Shown here piece by piece: positions 1-5,311 of a stretch of DNA of 6,848 bases. The position numbers were made by a program, and so were the translations under genes. The stretch is from positions 1-6,848 of the forward strand of contig CAZQVV010000136.1 in the NCBI GenBank assembly GCA_964596835.1, written 5' to 3'. Positions within the stretch are counted from its first letter, which is position 1. Each line of letters begins with the position of its first letter. The notes beneath the pieces are model-generated. The model had not been told where the DNA came from and did not search any database. It saw nothing but the letters and a program-made list of their open reading frames with translations. Source of the stretch: JAADGZ01 sp964596835 (GTDB lineage: Bacteria; Pseudomonadota; Gammaproteobacteria; UBA6429; Thiohalophilaceae).

Positions 1-189
1 GAGCAGGACGCGCAGGCCCTGGGCCTGCACCACGGCCATGTTCTGACCACTGGCGCTATAGAGTATGATCAGACCCATACCGGCCAGCAGTAACAGGGCG
101 ACCAGCAAGGGCCAGTCGACGTGCAGAGGGATGAAGCGTCTGCGTCGCGCCGGTGAATCATGAAGGAGGGGCGGGTCACTGAAAGGCAT
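1..189 (-). CDS. rodA: RodA N-terminus (partial; SEDS peptidoglycan glycosyltransferase)
   Basis: RodA is the SEDS-family glycosyltransferase that polymerises lipid II during cell elongation, working with PBP2 in the inner membrane. Only the first 63 codons are present; the gene runs off the left edge. The visible protein starts MPFSDPPLLHDSPARRRRF, a short cytoplasmic tail with an RRRR cluster, followed by a first hydrophobic helix at about residues 27-46 (WPLLVALLLLAGMGLIILYS). The ending LYSASGQN is the familiar end of TM1 in RodA/FtsW proteins. The start is 5 nt after the mrdA stop, with an AAGGA at 201-205 lying 11 nt upstream, so the two genes are almost certainly co-transcribed and translationally close. 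FtsW is the main alternative for a short SEDS N-terminus, but the position right after the PBP2 gene favours RodA. The catalytic part lies outside the window. Confidence 0.9.
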   Translation of the reverse strand, partial: MPFSDPPLLHDSPARRRRFIPLHVDWPLLVALLLLAGMGLIILYSASGQNMAVVQAQGLRVLL

Positions 190-194
190 CGTCT

Positions 195-2051
195 TTAGGG
201 TCCTTTTTTCAGTAAGTATTGATCCATCACTTTGCGCGCAATAGGGGCGGCGACGGCGCCGCCGCTGCCACCATTTTCAACGATCACGGCAATGGCAATT
301 TTAGGATCCTCAACCGGGGCAAAGCCGATGAACAGAGCATGGTCACGCAATTTTTTTCTGACGTCTTTCTTAATATATTCCTCACCCTGCTTGATGCCGA
401 ATATCTGAGAGGTGCCGGTTTTGCCGGCAATGGTATAAGACAGATGGTGGCCGATACGGCGAGCGGTGCCGTGACGGCTGTCTACGACCTTTTCCATGGC
501 TTGAATGATCGTGTTCCAGTTAGCCTCACTGGCCTGGATGGGGGGAGTAATGGCGACCGGGGGAATGATATCAATACGGCTGTTATCCGGGGATCCAATG
601 GCATAGAGCATATGCGGTTGCATGCGCTGGCCGCGACGGCTGAGGGTGGCGGTGATGCTGGCCAGTTGCACGGGCGTGGTGAGCATGAATCCCTGACCGA
701 TACCGGTGATCAGGGTTTCACCGGGGAACCAGGGCAAATGGTGGACTCGCCGTTTCCATGCGCGTGAGGGCAGCAGCCCGGGCTTTTCACCGTCAATGTC
801 GATGCCGGTGCGTTTACCCAGACCGAAGCCGGCGAGAAAAGCATGTATGTTATCAATGCCCAAGGCCAGTGACAGGTTGTAGAAATAAACGTCACAGGAT
901 TCGACGATGGCGCGGGTTAGATCCGTCTTGCCATGGCCGTTTTTTTTCCAGCAGCGGTAGCGGCGGGGATCATTTTTCAACGAGAACCAGCCGGGACAGT
1001 AGAATGCATCAGTCGGCGTGACCGCATGCAGCTCCAGTCCGGCCAGACCGATAAAGGGTTTGATGGTGGAACCGGGGGGATATTGGCCGCGTAGTGCGCG
1101 GTTAAAGAGAGGGCGATCAGGCGAGTCGCGTAGTTGGCTGTATTTCCGATTACTGATGCCGTTGACGAACAGGTTGAGGTTGTAGGTGGGGACGCTGACC
1201 AGCGCCAGCACTGCGCCGTTACGGGGATCGATAGCCACCAGGGCCCCGGTGTGATTGCCAAAGCTGTTTTCGGCGATAGCTTGCAGTTTCACATCCAGAT
1301 TCAAGTACAGATTTTTACCGGGGACCGGCAAGGTGCGTTCCAGTACGCGCAGGATTTTCCCCTGGGCGTTGGTTTCGACTTTTTGCATGCCCACGCGGCC
1401 GTGAAGCTGATCCTCATAGGCGCGTTCGATACCGGTTTTGCCGATATAGCTGGTGCCGCTGTAGTTGGATTCATCCAGGCTGCGGAGGTCCTCGACGTTG
1501 ATGCGTCCGACATAACCAATGGCGTGTGCGGCCAGCGCACCCAGGGGATAATGACGGGTCAGCGTGGCGCGTATGTTCACGCCCGGCATGCGGTACTGGT
1601 TGACGGCGATGCGGGCGACCTCGCTATCATTGAGCCGGAAACGGAGAGGGATACCTTCGAAGCGGCGTTTGTGACGGCGATTTTTGTTAAAGCGTTTGAT
1701 GTCTTCTTTGCTGAGGGTGATGAGTTTGCCAATCTGGCGAACAGTTTCATCCACATCGTGCATATGTTCGGTGACCAACTCAAGGGTGAAACTGGGAAGA
1801 TTCTGGGCCAGCAGGATACCGTTGCGATCATAGATCAATCCGCGCGTGGGGGGAATGGGCAGAATGCTGACCCGGTTGTTTTCCGAAAGCAGAGTGAAAT
1901 GGCTGAGGTTAATAATTTGCAGATACACCATACGCGCGACCAGGATGAGAGTCAGACTGGCCATCAACACAGCGGCAATGATAAGCCGCTGATTGAAGAT
2001 CTGCGTTTCCCGCACGTGATCTTTCAGGGTTAGATGCTTGTGATCAGCCAT
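195..2051 (-). CDS. mrdA: Penicillin-binding protein 2 (elongasome transpeptidase)
   Basis: PBP2 is the class B D,D-transpeptidase that cross-links lateral-wall peptidoglycan with RodA, anchored in the inner membrane with its catalytic domain in the periplasm. The 618-residue length is normal. One membrane helix spans about residues 22-46. The pedestal domain follows, with the conserved TRGLIYDRNG at 69-78. The transpeptidase domain carries all three motifs: STIK at 328-331 (acylated Ser328), SCD at 385-387 and KTGT at 544-547. Four residues, Cys352, Cys367, His373 and Cys386, match in spacing (15, 6, 13) the zinc site reported, as I recall, for Acinetobacter PBP2, where two of them are Asp. 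The start ATG has only a weak AGG at 2061-2063. The gene lies 53 nt after mreD and 5 nt before rodA, so it probably belongs to the mreCD transcript. FtsI/PBP3 is excluded by the elongasome context and the PBP2-type sequence. Confidence 0.97.
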   Translation of the reverse strand: MADHKHLTLKDHVRETQIFNQRLIIAAVLMASLTLILVARMVYLQIINLSHFTLLSENNRVSILPIPPTRGLIYDRNGILLAQNLPSFTLELVTEHMHDVDETVRQIGKLITLSKEDIKRFNKNRRHKRRFEGIPLRFRLNDSEVARIAVNQYRMPGVNIRATLTRHYPLGALAAHAIGYVGRINVEDLRSLDESNYSGTSYIGKTGIERAYEDQLHGRVGMQKVETNAQGKILRVLERTLPVPGKNLYLNLDVKLQAIAENSFGNHTGALVAIDPRNGAVLALVSVPTYNLNLFVNGISNRKYSQLRDSPDRPLFNRALRGQYPPGSTIKPFIGLAGLELHAVTPTDAFYCPGWFSLKNDPRRYRCWKKNGHGKTDLTRAIVESCDVYFYNLSLALGIDNIHAFLAGFGLGKRTGIDIDGEKPGLLPSRAWKRRVHHLPWFPGETLITGIGQGFMLTTPVQLASITATLSRRGQRMQPHMLYAIGSPDNSRIDIIPPVAITPPIQASEANWNTIIQAMEKVVDSRHGTARRIGHHLSYTIAGKTGTSQIFGIKQGEEYIKKDVRKKLRDHALFIGFAPVEDPKIAIAVIVENGGSGGAVAAPIARKVMDQYLLKKGP

Positions 2052-2104
2052 AACTGATAACCTGGTGTGGGCAATACGGGTGGGTCAACATCATGAGAGA
2101 CTGC

Positions 2105-2596
2105 CTAATTAACCTGGTAGTGACGCCGCAGGTTGCGCATAAAAACAAACACCGCCGGCCAGATCAGGGCGCTGATCAGTGGCGAGATGAGCGCCATCCA
2201 GAAATCCGGTGCTACGCCCTGCAAGCCCTTAATCCAGAAAATGATCAGCATGTAGATCAGGCTTAGAACATAAATGGTAATAGCCTGCTGCCAGAGAGGC
2301 ACGACACGGATGCGCTGATGCAGGTGGAGAGTCAAAAAGATCACCAACGCCATCACGAGTGCATGCTGTCCCAGCAGGGTATCCTGTAGTACATCGAGCA
2401 GCAGGCCCAAACCCCAGGCAACGCCGATGCCGATGCGGTGTGGCAGGGCCATGCTCCAGTAAATGGTTGTCAGCAGCAGCCAGCTGGGCATGAAGGCGTC
2501 CAGGCTGGGCGGTAGGGGCAGGATACTCAACAGTATGGCGACGATAAAGCTGAAGGTGATAATCCAGGTTCCCCGTCTGCGCTCATGAATGCTCAT
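2105..2596 (-). CDS. mreD: Rod shape-determining protein MreD
   Basis: MreD is a small polytopic inner-membrane protein of the elongasome that binds MreC and influences its activation of PBP2. The 163-residue product is strongly hydrophobic. Candidate membrane helices lie at about 11-29, 36-52, 54-70, 76-92, 102-122 and 131-153. A short basic N-terminus (HERRR) and a basic C-terminus (RNLRRHY) are both consistent with cytoplasmic ends. The segment GLLLDVLQDTLLGQHAL at 64-80 is the typical MreD core motif. The ATG overlaps the mreC stop as ATGA (2593-2596), which implies translational coupling to mreC. A nearby in-frame ATG does not exist until well inside the first helix, so the start is secure. 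No damage is visible. Confidence 0.93.
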   Translation of the reverse strand: MSIHERRRGTWIITFSFIVAILLSILPLPPSLDAFMPSWLLLTTIYWSMALPHRIGIGVAWGLGLLLDVLQDTLLGQHALVMALVIFLTLHLHQRIRVVPLWQQAITIYVLSLIYMLIIFWIKGLQGVAPDFWMALISPLISALIWPAVFVFMRNLRRHYQVN

Positions 2597-3396
2597 GGCG
2601 CCTTTCCCTGGGTGCGGGAGCAGGGCGTCTGCATTTTTGCCTGTGACGCATGGGAGGGCCAGACCAATAGTACTTCGCGGCTGCGATCCAGTTTGGCGGC
2701 CGGTTTGGCCAGCACCTGGGCGAAGGGCAGTCTGGGGTTGGTATTCACCGTGGTCACACGACCGACGGGATAACCCGCCGGAAACACGCAGCCCAGCCCT
2801 GATGTTATCAGTTTGTCGCCCACCCGGATGTCCGCATTATTAGGCAGGTATAGCAGTTTCAGTCGATTGTCGCTACCGGTGCCCACGGCAATGGTGCGCA
2901 GGCCATTGCGCGCCACCTGCACCGGAAGGATGTGATCCGGATCGGTGATCAGGATGGCGGTACTGGTGAACGGGTAAATATGAACGATCTTGCCCATGAT
3001 GCCATTGGCATCGAGCAGAGGCTGATTGACATAAAGATTATTGTTCAGGCTGCCCTTGTTGATGACCACCTGACGGCGGAAGGGATCGAGATCAACCGAT
3101 AGCAGTTCAGCAACCAACATCCGTTCACCGACGCGCTTGGAGGATTGCAGCAGTTCGCGCAAATGCACGTTTTCTGCTTCGATAAAGGTGAATTTCTGCA
3201 ACTGTGCCTTGAGAAGCTGGTTCTGGGTGCGCAGGCTGGTATTTTCTTCCTGCAGAGTATGACGGGTGACAAAGGTGTCCGTGGTCCAGTTGATGAAGTT
3301 GCTGGGCAGATCCACGAGGTATTGCGCCGGATAGACAATAATGGAAAGTCCGGCGCGAATGCTGCGTACGGTGTCGGTACGGTAGTCCAGCGTCAT
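2593..3396 (-). CDS. mreC: Rod shape-determining protein MreC, 5' end displaced by an apparent frameshift
   Basis: MreC is a bitopic periplasmic scaffold that forms filaments or dimers, contacts MreB/MreD and switches PBP2-RodA to its active state. From the first usable in-frame ATG the product is 267 residues. It has a coiled coil at about 44-86 (LQEENTSLRTQNQLLKAQLQ), then the two beta domains. The family signature GLGCVFPAGYPVGRV is at 201-215 or so, and LLVWP closes the fold near 243-247. Starting here the protein would lack the cytoplasmic tip and the single membrane helix, so it would not be anchored. Those missing parts are encoded immediately upstream in the same frame but without a start codon (see the 3397-3478 entry). 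The stop overlaps mreD by 4 nt. Identity is certain; the true 5' end and whether full-length protein is made are not. Confidence 0.9.
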   Translation of the reverse strand: MTLDYRTDTVRSIRAGLSIIVYPAQYLVDLPSNFINWTTDTFVTRHTLQEENTSLRTQNQLLKAQLQKFTFIEAENVHLRELLQSSKRVGERMLVAELLSVDLDPFRRQVVINKGSLNNNLYVNQPLLDANGIMGKIVHIYPFTSTAILITDPDHILPVQVARNGLRTIAVGTGSDNRLKLLYLPNNADIRVGDKLITSGLGCVFPAGYPVGRVTTVNTNPRLPFAQVLAKPAAKLDRSREVLLVWPSHASQAKMQTPCSRTQGKAP

Positions 3397-3478
3397 TAAT
3401 GTAATGGACAGGACGACCAGCAGGAATAGACGTATTCCACTTGACGGACCTTGGATGAATAACAGTTTAACGGGGCAT
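3397..3478 (-). other. mreC: Missing 5' coding part of mreC, out of frame with its ATG
   Basis: Reading upstream of the ATG at 3396 in the mreC frame gives VKLLFIQGPSSGIRLFLLVV followed by LSITL, which aligns with the start of E. coli MreC as I recall it (K-P-I-F-x-x-GPS-x-x-IRL plus membrane helix, then D-x-R). This frame stays open to a TAA just upstream of 3481 but has no ATG, GTG or TTG. The only nearby ATG (3478-3476) follows GGAGAG and reads ATG CCC CGT TAA. Removing one C from the run at 3475-3472 gives ATG CCC GTT AAA and a 294-residue MreC of normal form. The distance of 82 nt to the ATG at 3396 is 27 codons plus one base. The GGAG-to-ATG gap is only 2 nt, which is short. Causes could be a base-call error, a mutation, or +1 slippage. 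Confidence 0.8.
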
Positions 3479-3533
3479 CTCTCCGATTAAGCAGGCTCCT
3501 GGGCTCGTCCTAACCTGGATAAACCACAAGATA

Positions 3534-3587
3534 AGTACCTTAGAAATAATTTTCTAAAAATGCGCAAAAAATTATTTCTAAGGTACT
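3534..3587. repeat. Perfect 20-bp inverted repeat between mreB and mreC
   Basis: The arms at 3534-3553 (AGTACCTTAG...) and 3568-3587 (...CTAAGGTACT) are exact reverse complements, with a 14-nt spacer at 3554-3567. Each arm also contains part of a smaller palindrome: TTAGAAA at 3540-3546 pairs with TTTCTAA at 3551-3557, so the RNA has alternative folds. It is AT-rich, has no T-tract in either direction and lies just downstream of the mreB terminator on the minus strand. It could be a 3' stabilising or RNase III-type processing hairpin in the mreB-mreC transcript, or a small dispersed element. No target-site duplication is obvious. Confidence 0.85.
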
Positions 3588-3619
3588 AAAAACCCACCCA
3601 GGTTATTCAAGGTGGGTTT
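3588..3619 (-). terminator. Rho-independent terminator after mreB
   Basis: On the minus strand a 9-bp stem, AAACCCACC (3619-3611) with GGTGGGTTT (3598-3590), closes a 12-nt loop. It runs into TTTTT (3592-3588, partly within the stem) before AG. It lies 44 nt past the mreB stop and upstream of mreC, so it should terminate or attenuate transcripts leaving mreB. The stem has six G-C pairs and the T-run is short, so partial readthrough is plausible. On the plus strand the T-run (3628-3634) is separated from the stem, so termination in that direction is less convincing. Confidence 0.75.
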
Positions 3620-3663
3620 CCGGAAGCTTTTTTTATAGCCAGAAATGAAATCAGTCGTCCGGC

Positions 3664-4710
3664 TTATTCAACACTGAAGAGATCACCACCGTGCTCGTCG
3701 ATCATCTCCAGCGCCCGGCCGCCACCCCGAGCCACACAGGTGAGAGGATCCTCCGCGATCAGGACCGGCAGACCGGTTTCCTCCATCAACAAGCGATCCA
3801 GATCGTGCAGCAGAGCGCCGCCACCGGTGAGCACCATGCCGCGTTCGGCAATATCAGAAGCCAGTTCCGGTGGCGTCTGTTCCAGGGCGGTCTTGACCGC
3901 AGAAACGATGCCGGACAGCGGTTCCTGCAGGGCTTCGAGAATTTCGTTACTGTTAAGCGTGAAACTGCGGGGTATCCCCTCGGCCAGATTGCGGCCGCGG
4001 ACTTCCAGCTCGCGTACTTCATTGCCAGGGAAGGCAGTGCCGATTTCATGCTTGATGCGCTCAGCCGAAGATTCTCCGATCAGGCTACCGTAATTGCGGC
4101 GCACATAGTTGATAATCGCCTCGTCGAAACGATCGCCACCGATGCGCACCGAGGCAGAATAAACGATACCGGACAGGGAAATAATCGCCACTTCGGTGGT
4201 GCCGCCCCCGATATCCAGCACCATCGAGCCGGAAGCTTCGGAAATGGGCATGCCCGCACCGATGGCGGCGGCCATGGGCTCTTCAATCAGATACACATCG
4301 CGGGCACCCGCACCGGCGGCCGATTCACGGATGGCGCGGCGCTCGACCTGGGTCGAGCCACAGGGTACACAGATCAGTACCCGCGGGGAAGGGCGGAAAA
4401 AGCGGGCTTCATGGACCTTGCGAATGAAATGCTGAAGCATTTTTTCGGTTACGGTAAAATCAGCAATTACGCCGTCTTTCATCGGTCGAATGGCGACAAT
4501 ATTGCCGGGGGTGCGGCCGAGCATACGCTTGGCCTCCATGCCGACGGCGGAAATACTTTTCGGTCCGCCGGGTCCACGTTCCTGACGAATGGCGACCACC
4601 GATGGCTCGTTGAGTACGATACCCTTGCCGCGAACATAAATGAGAGTATTAGCGGTACCCAGATCAATGGATACATCATTGGAAAAAAGACCACGCAGGC
4701 TATCAAACAT
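3664..4710 (-). CDS. mreB: Rod shape-determining protein MreB (bacterial actin)
   Basis: MreB is the actin-like ATPase that forms antiparallel membrane-bound filaments and orients the elongation machinery. The 348-residue length matches the family (347 in E. coli). The N-terminal MFDSLRGLFSND is the amphipathic membrane-targeting segment. Phosphate-1 motif DLGTANT is at 16-22, phosphate-2 DIGGGT at 166-171, the catalytic glutamate region EEP at 143-145 and the adenosine motif LTGGGALL at 294-301. Long blocks such as IRIGGDRFDEAIINYVRRNYGSLIGE-type sequence near 189-213 are nearly identical to E. coli from memory. It is the promoter-proximal gene of the minus-strand cluster. The sequence upstream of the ATG (AGATTATAGAAAATT) has no clear Shine-Dalgarno motif, unusual for so abundant a protein. 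A terminator follows 44 nt after the stop. The start agrees with family N-termini. Confidence 0.98.
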   Translation of the reverse strand: MFDSLRGLFSNDVSIDLGTANTLIYVRGKGIVLNEPSVVAIRQERGPGGPKSISAVGMEAKRMLGRTPGNIVAIRPMKDGVIADFTVTEKMLQHFIRKVHEARFFRPSPRVLICVPCGSTQVERRAIRESAAGAGARDVYLIEEPMAAAIGAGMPISEASGSMVLDIGGGTTEVAIISLSGIVYSASVRIGGDRFDEAIINYVRRNYGSLIGESSAERIKHEIGTAFPGNEVRELEVRGRNLAEGIPRSFTLNSNEILEALQEPLSGIVSAVKTALEQTPPELASDIAERGMVLTGGGALLHDLDRLLMEETGLPVLIAEDPLTCVARGGGRALEMIDEHGGDLFSVE

Positions 4711-4723
4711 AATTTTCTATAAT

Positions 4724-4740
4724 CTTTAATGTTATTAAAG
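4724..4740. repeat. Small palindrome CTTTAAT-GTT-ATTAAAG just upstream of mreB
   Basis: CTTTAAT (4724-4730) and ATTAAAG (4734-4740) are exact reverse complements around a 3-nt centre. A further CTTTAATAA occurs at 4747-4755, so the same heptamer appears three times within about 30 nt. It lies 14 nt upstream of the mreB ATG, so it could be a regulator binding site or a weak leader hairpin near the ribosome site. AT-rich spacers produce such palindromes by chance, so function is only a possibility. Confidence 0.45.
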
Positions 4741-4867
4741 GGGATACTTTAATAAAATAGGGGGCCGTTGGGCAAGCAATCATCTTTGGATAAACTAAAT
4801 ATTCGAAGAATTAATGTTTGCGTCACCGTAAATGCCGCCTAAATGCGATCAAGTTCACACAATATTC

Positions 4868-4871
4868 GAGG
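4868..4871 (+). promoter_or_regulatory. Ribosome binding site of gatC (GAGG)
   Basis: GAGG is 6 nt before the ATG at 4878. It decides for this start over an in-frame ATG 60 nt upstream, whose extra 20 residues (MRHRKCRLNAIKFTQYSRHA) do not resemble GatC. Confidence 0.75.
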
Positions 4872-4877
4872 CACGCC

Positions 4878-5165
4878 ATGTCATTGGACAAGCAAGACGT
4901 AGAGAAAATAGCACATTTGGCACGATTAGACATTAATGAGACCGATGTATCCAATTATGCTCAGAATTTATCCAGTATACTGGATCTGGTTGAACAGATG
5001 AATTCGGTGGATACCGATAATGTTGAGCCGATGGCGCATCCTACCGATGCCGTGCAACGTCTGCGGGAAGACGAAGTCAGGGAAAGCAACCAGCGTGAAC
5101 GCTTCCAGGACATGGCCCCGCAGGTGGAAAATGGCCTGTATCTGGTGCCGAAGGTGATCGAGTGA
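4878..5165 (+). CDS. gatC: Asp/Glu-tRNA amidotransferase subunit C
   Basis: GatC is the small subunit of GatCAB, which converts misacylated Glu-tRNA(Gln) and/or Asp-tRNA(Asn) to the amidated forms in the cytoplasm. GatC wraps around the GatA-GatB interface and stabilises the complex. From this start the protein is 95 residues, the usual size. It begins MSLDKQDVEKIAHLARLDI, the typical first helix, has EPMAHPTDAVQRLREDEV at about 50-67 and ends with the conserved ENGLYLVPKVIE. It is the first gene of a plus-strand operon divergent from mreB, with gatA starting 146 nt after its stop. That gap is larger than usual for a tight operon and contains a repeat-like hairpin. Confidence 0.95.
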   Translation: MSLDKQDVEKIAHLARLDINETDVSNYAQNLSSILDLVEQMNSVDTDNVEPMAHPTDAVQRLREDEVRESNQRERFQDMAPQVENGLYLVPKVIE

Positions 5166-5226
5166 GCTGCCTGGCGAATCTGCTATAGGGTTTTTATCAT
5201 TTTTAACATTCCCGCTTAATTTTTCC

Positions 5227-5270
5227 GTAGGATGGGTAGAGTCCTGAAGTATGAAGGGCGAAACCCATCT
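5227..5270. repeat. REP-like inverted repeat between gatC and gatA
   Basis: GATGGGT (5231-5237) and ACCCATC (5263-5269) form a 7-bp inverted repeat with a 25-nt middle. The form GTAGGATGGGTAGAG...GCGAAACCCATC resembles the dispersed proteobacterial sequences with GTAGG[A/G]TGGGT arms and a CGAA-ACCCA end. An alternative pairing, ATGAAG (5251-5256) with CTTCAT (5269-5274), would fold over the distal in-frame ATG at 5273. The dispersed-repeat label is from pattern memory; a single copy of it lies in this window. Confidence 0.5.
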
Positions 5271-5297
5271 TCATGAACTCATCGGACAACTATCCCG

Positions 5298-5302
5298 AAG
5301 GA
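5298..5302 (+). promoter_or_regulatory. Ribosome binding site of gatA (AAGGA)
   Basis: AAGGA lies 9 nt before the ATG at 5312 and supports that start. The in-frame ATG at 5273 has no comparable site, and its extra 13 residues (MNSSDNYPEGLKY) are unlike GatA N-termini. Confidence 0.75.
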
Positions 5303-5311
5303 TTGAAGTAC

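Larger units (their letters stand above)
4711..4877. promoter_or_regulatory. Divergent mreB/gatC intergenic region; promoters not firmly assigned
   Basis: This AT-rich 167-nt spacer separates two divergent operons and must hold their promoters unless gatC is read from elsewhere. For mreB, the best minus-strand candidate I can find is GTGACG (4826-4821), 17 nt, then AATATT (4803-4798). It matches four of six bases in each hexamer and would leave a leader of about 80 nt. For gatC, no plus-strand pair with good hexamers and spacing stands out. No recognised operator was identified. Treat this as a location rather than as mapped promoters. Confidence 0.4.

Noticed and set aside
219..767. 182-codon plus-strand open frame rich in Gly and Asp
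   Set aside because: It is antisense to the PBP2 transpeptidase domain; the composition follows the complementary codons and no ribosome site supports it.
1134..2033. 299-codon plus-strand open frame
   Set aside because: It is antisense to mrdA, whose motifs are intact; the translation has no recognisable domain and is a codon-bias shadow.
3691..4722. 343-codon plus-strand open frame
   Set aside because: It lies opposite almost all of mreB, whose sequence is clearly conserved; the translated sequence looks like no protein family.
4786..4846. Candidate gatC promoters such as TTGGAT-18-ATTAAT and TTGCGT-16-TAAATG
   Set aside because: They match only three or four bases per hexamer in an AT-rich region, which is within chance.
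4818..4877. Longer gatC start at 4818
   Set aside because: The extra 20 residues are unlike GatC, and GAGG at 4868-4871 marks the ATG at 4878.
5181..5189. TGCTATAGG as an extended -10 for gatA
   Set aside because: There is no -35-like hexamer at the right distance, and gatA is probably read from upstream of gatC.
5273..5311. Longer gatA start at 5273
   Set aside because: There is no good ribosome site and the extra residues are not GatA-like, whereas AAGGA is correctly placed before ATG 5312.
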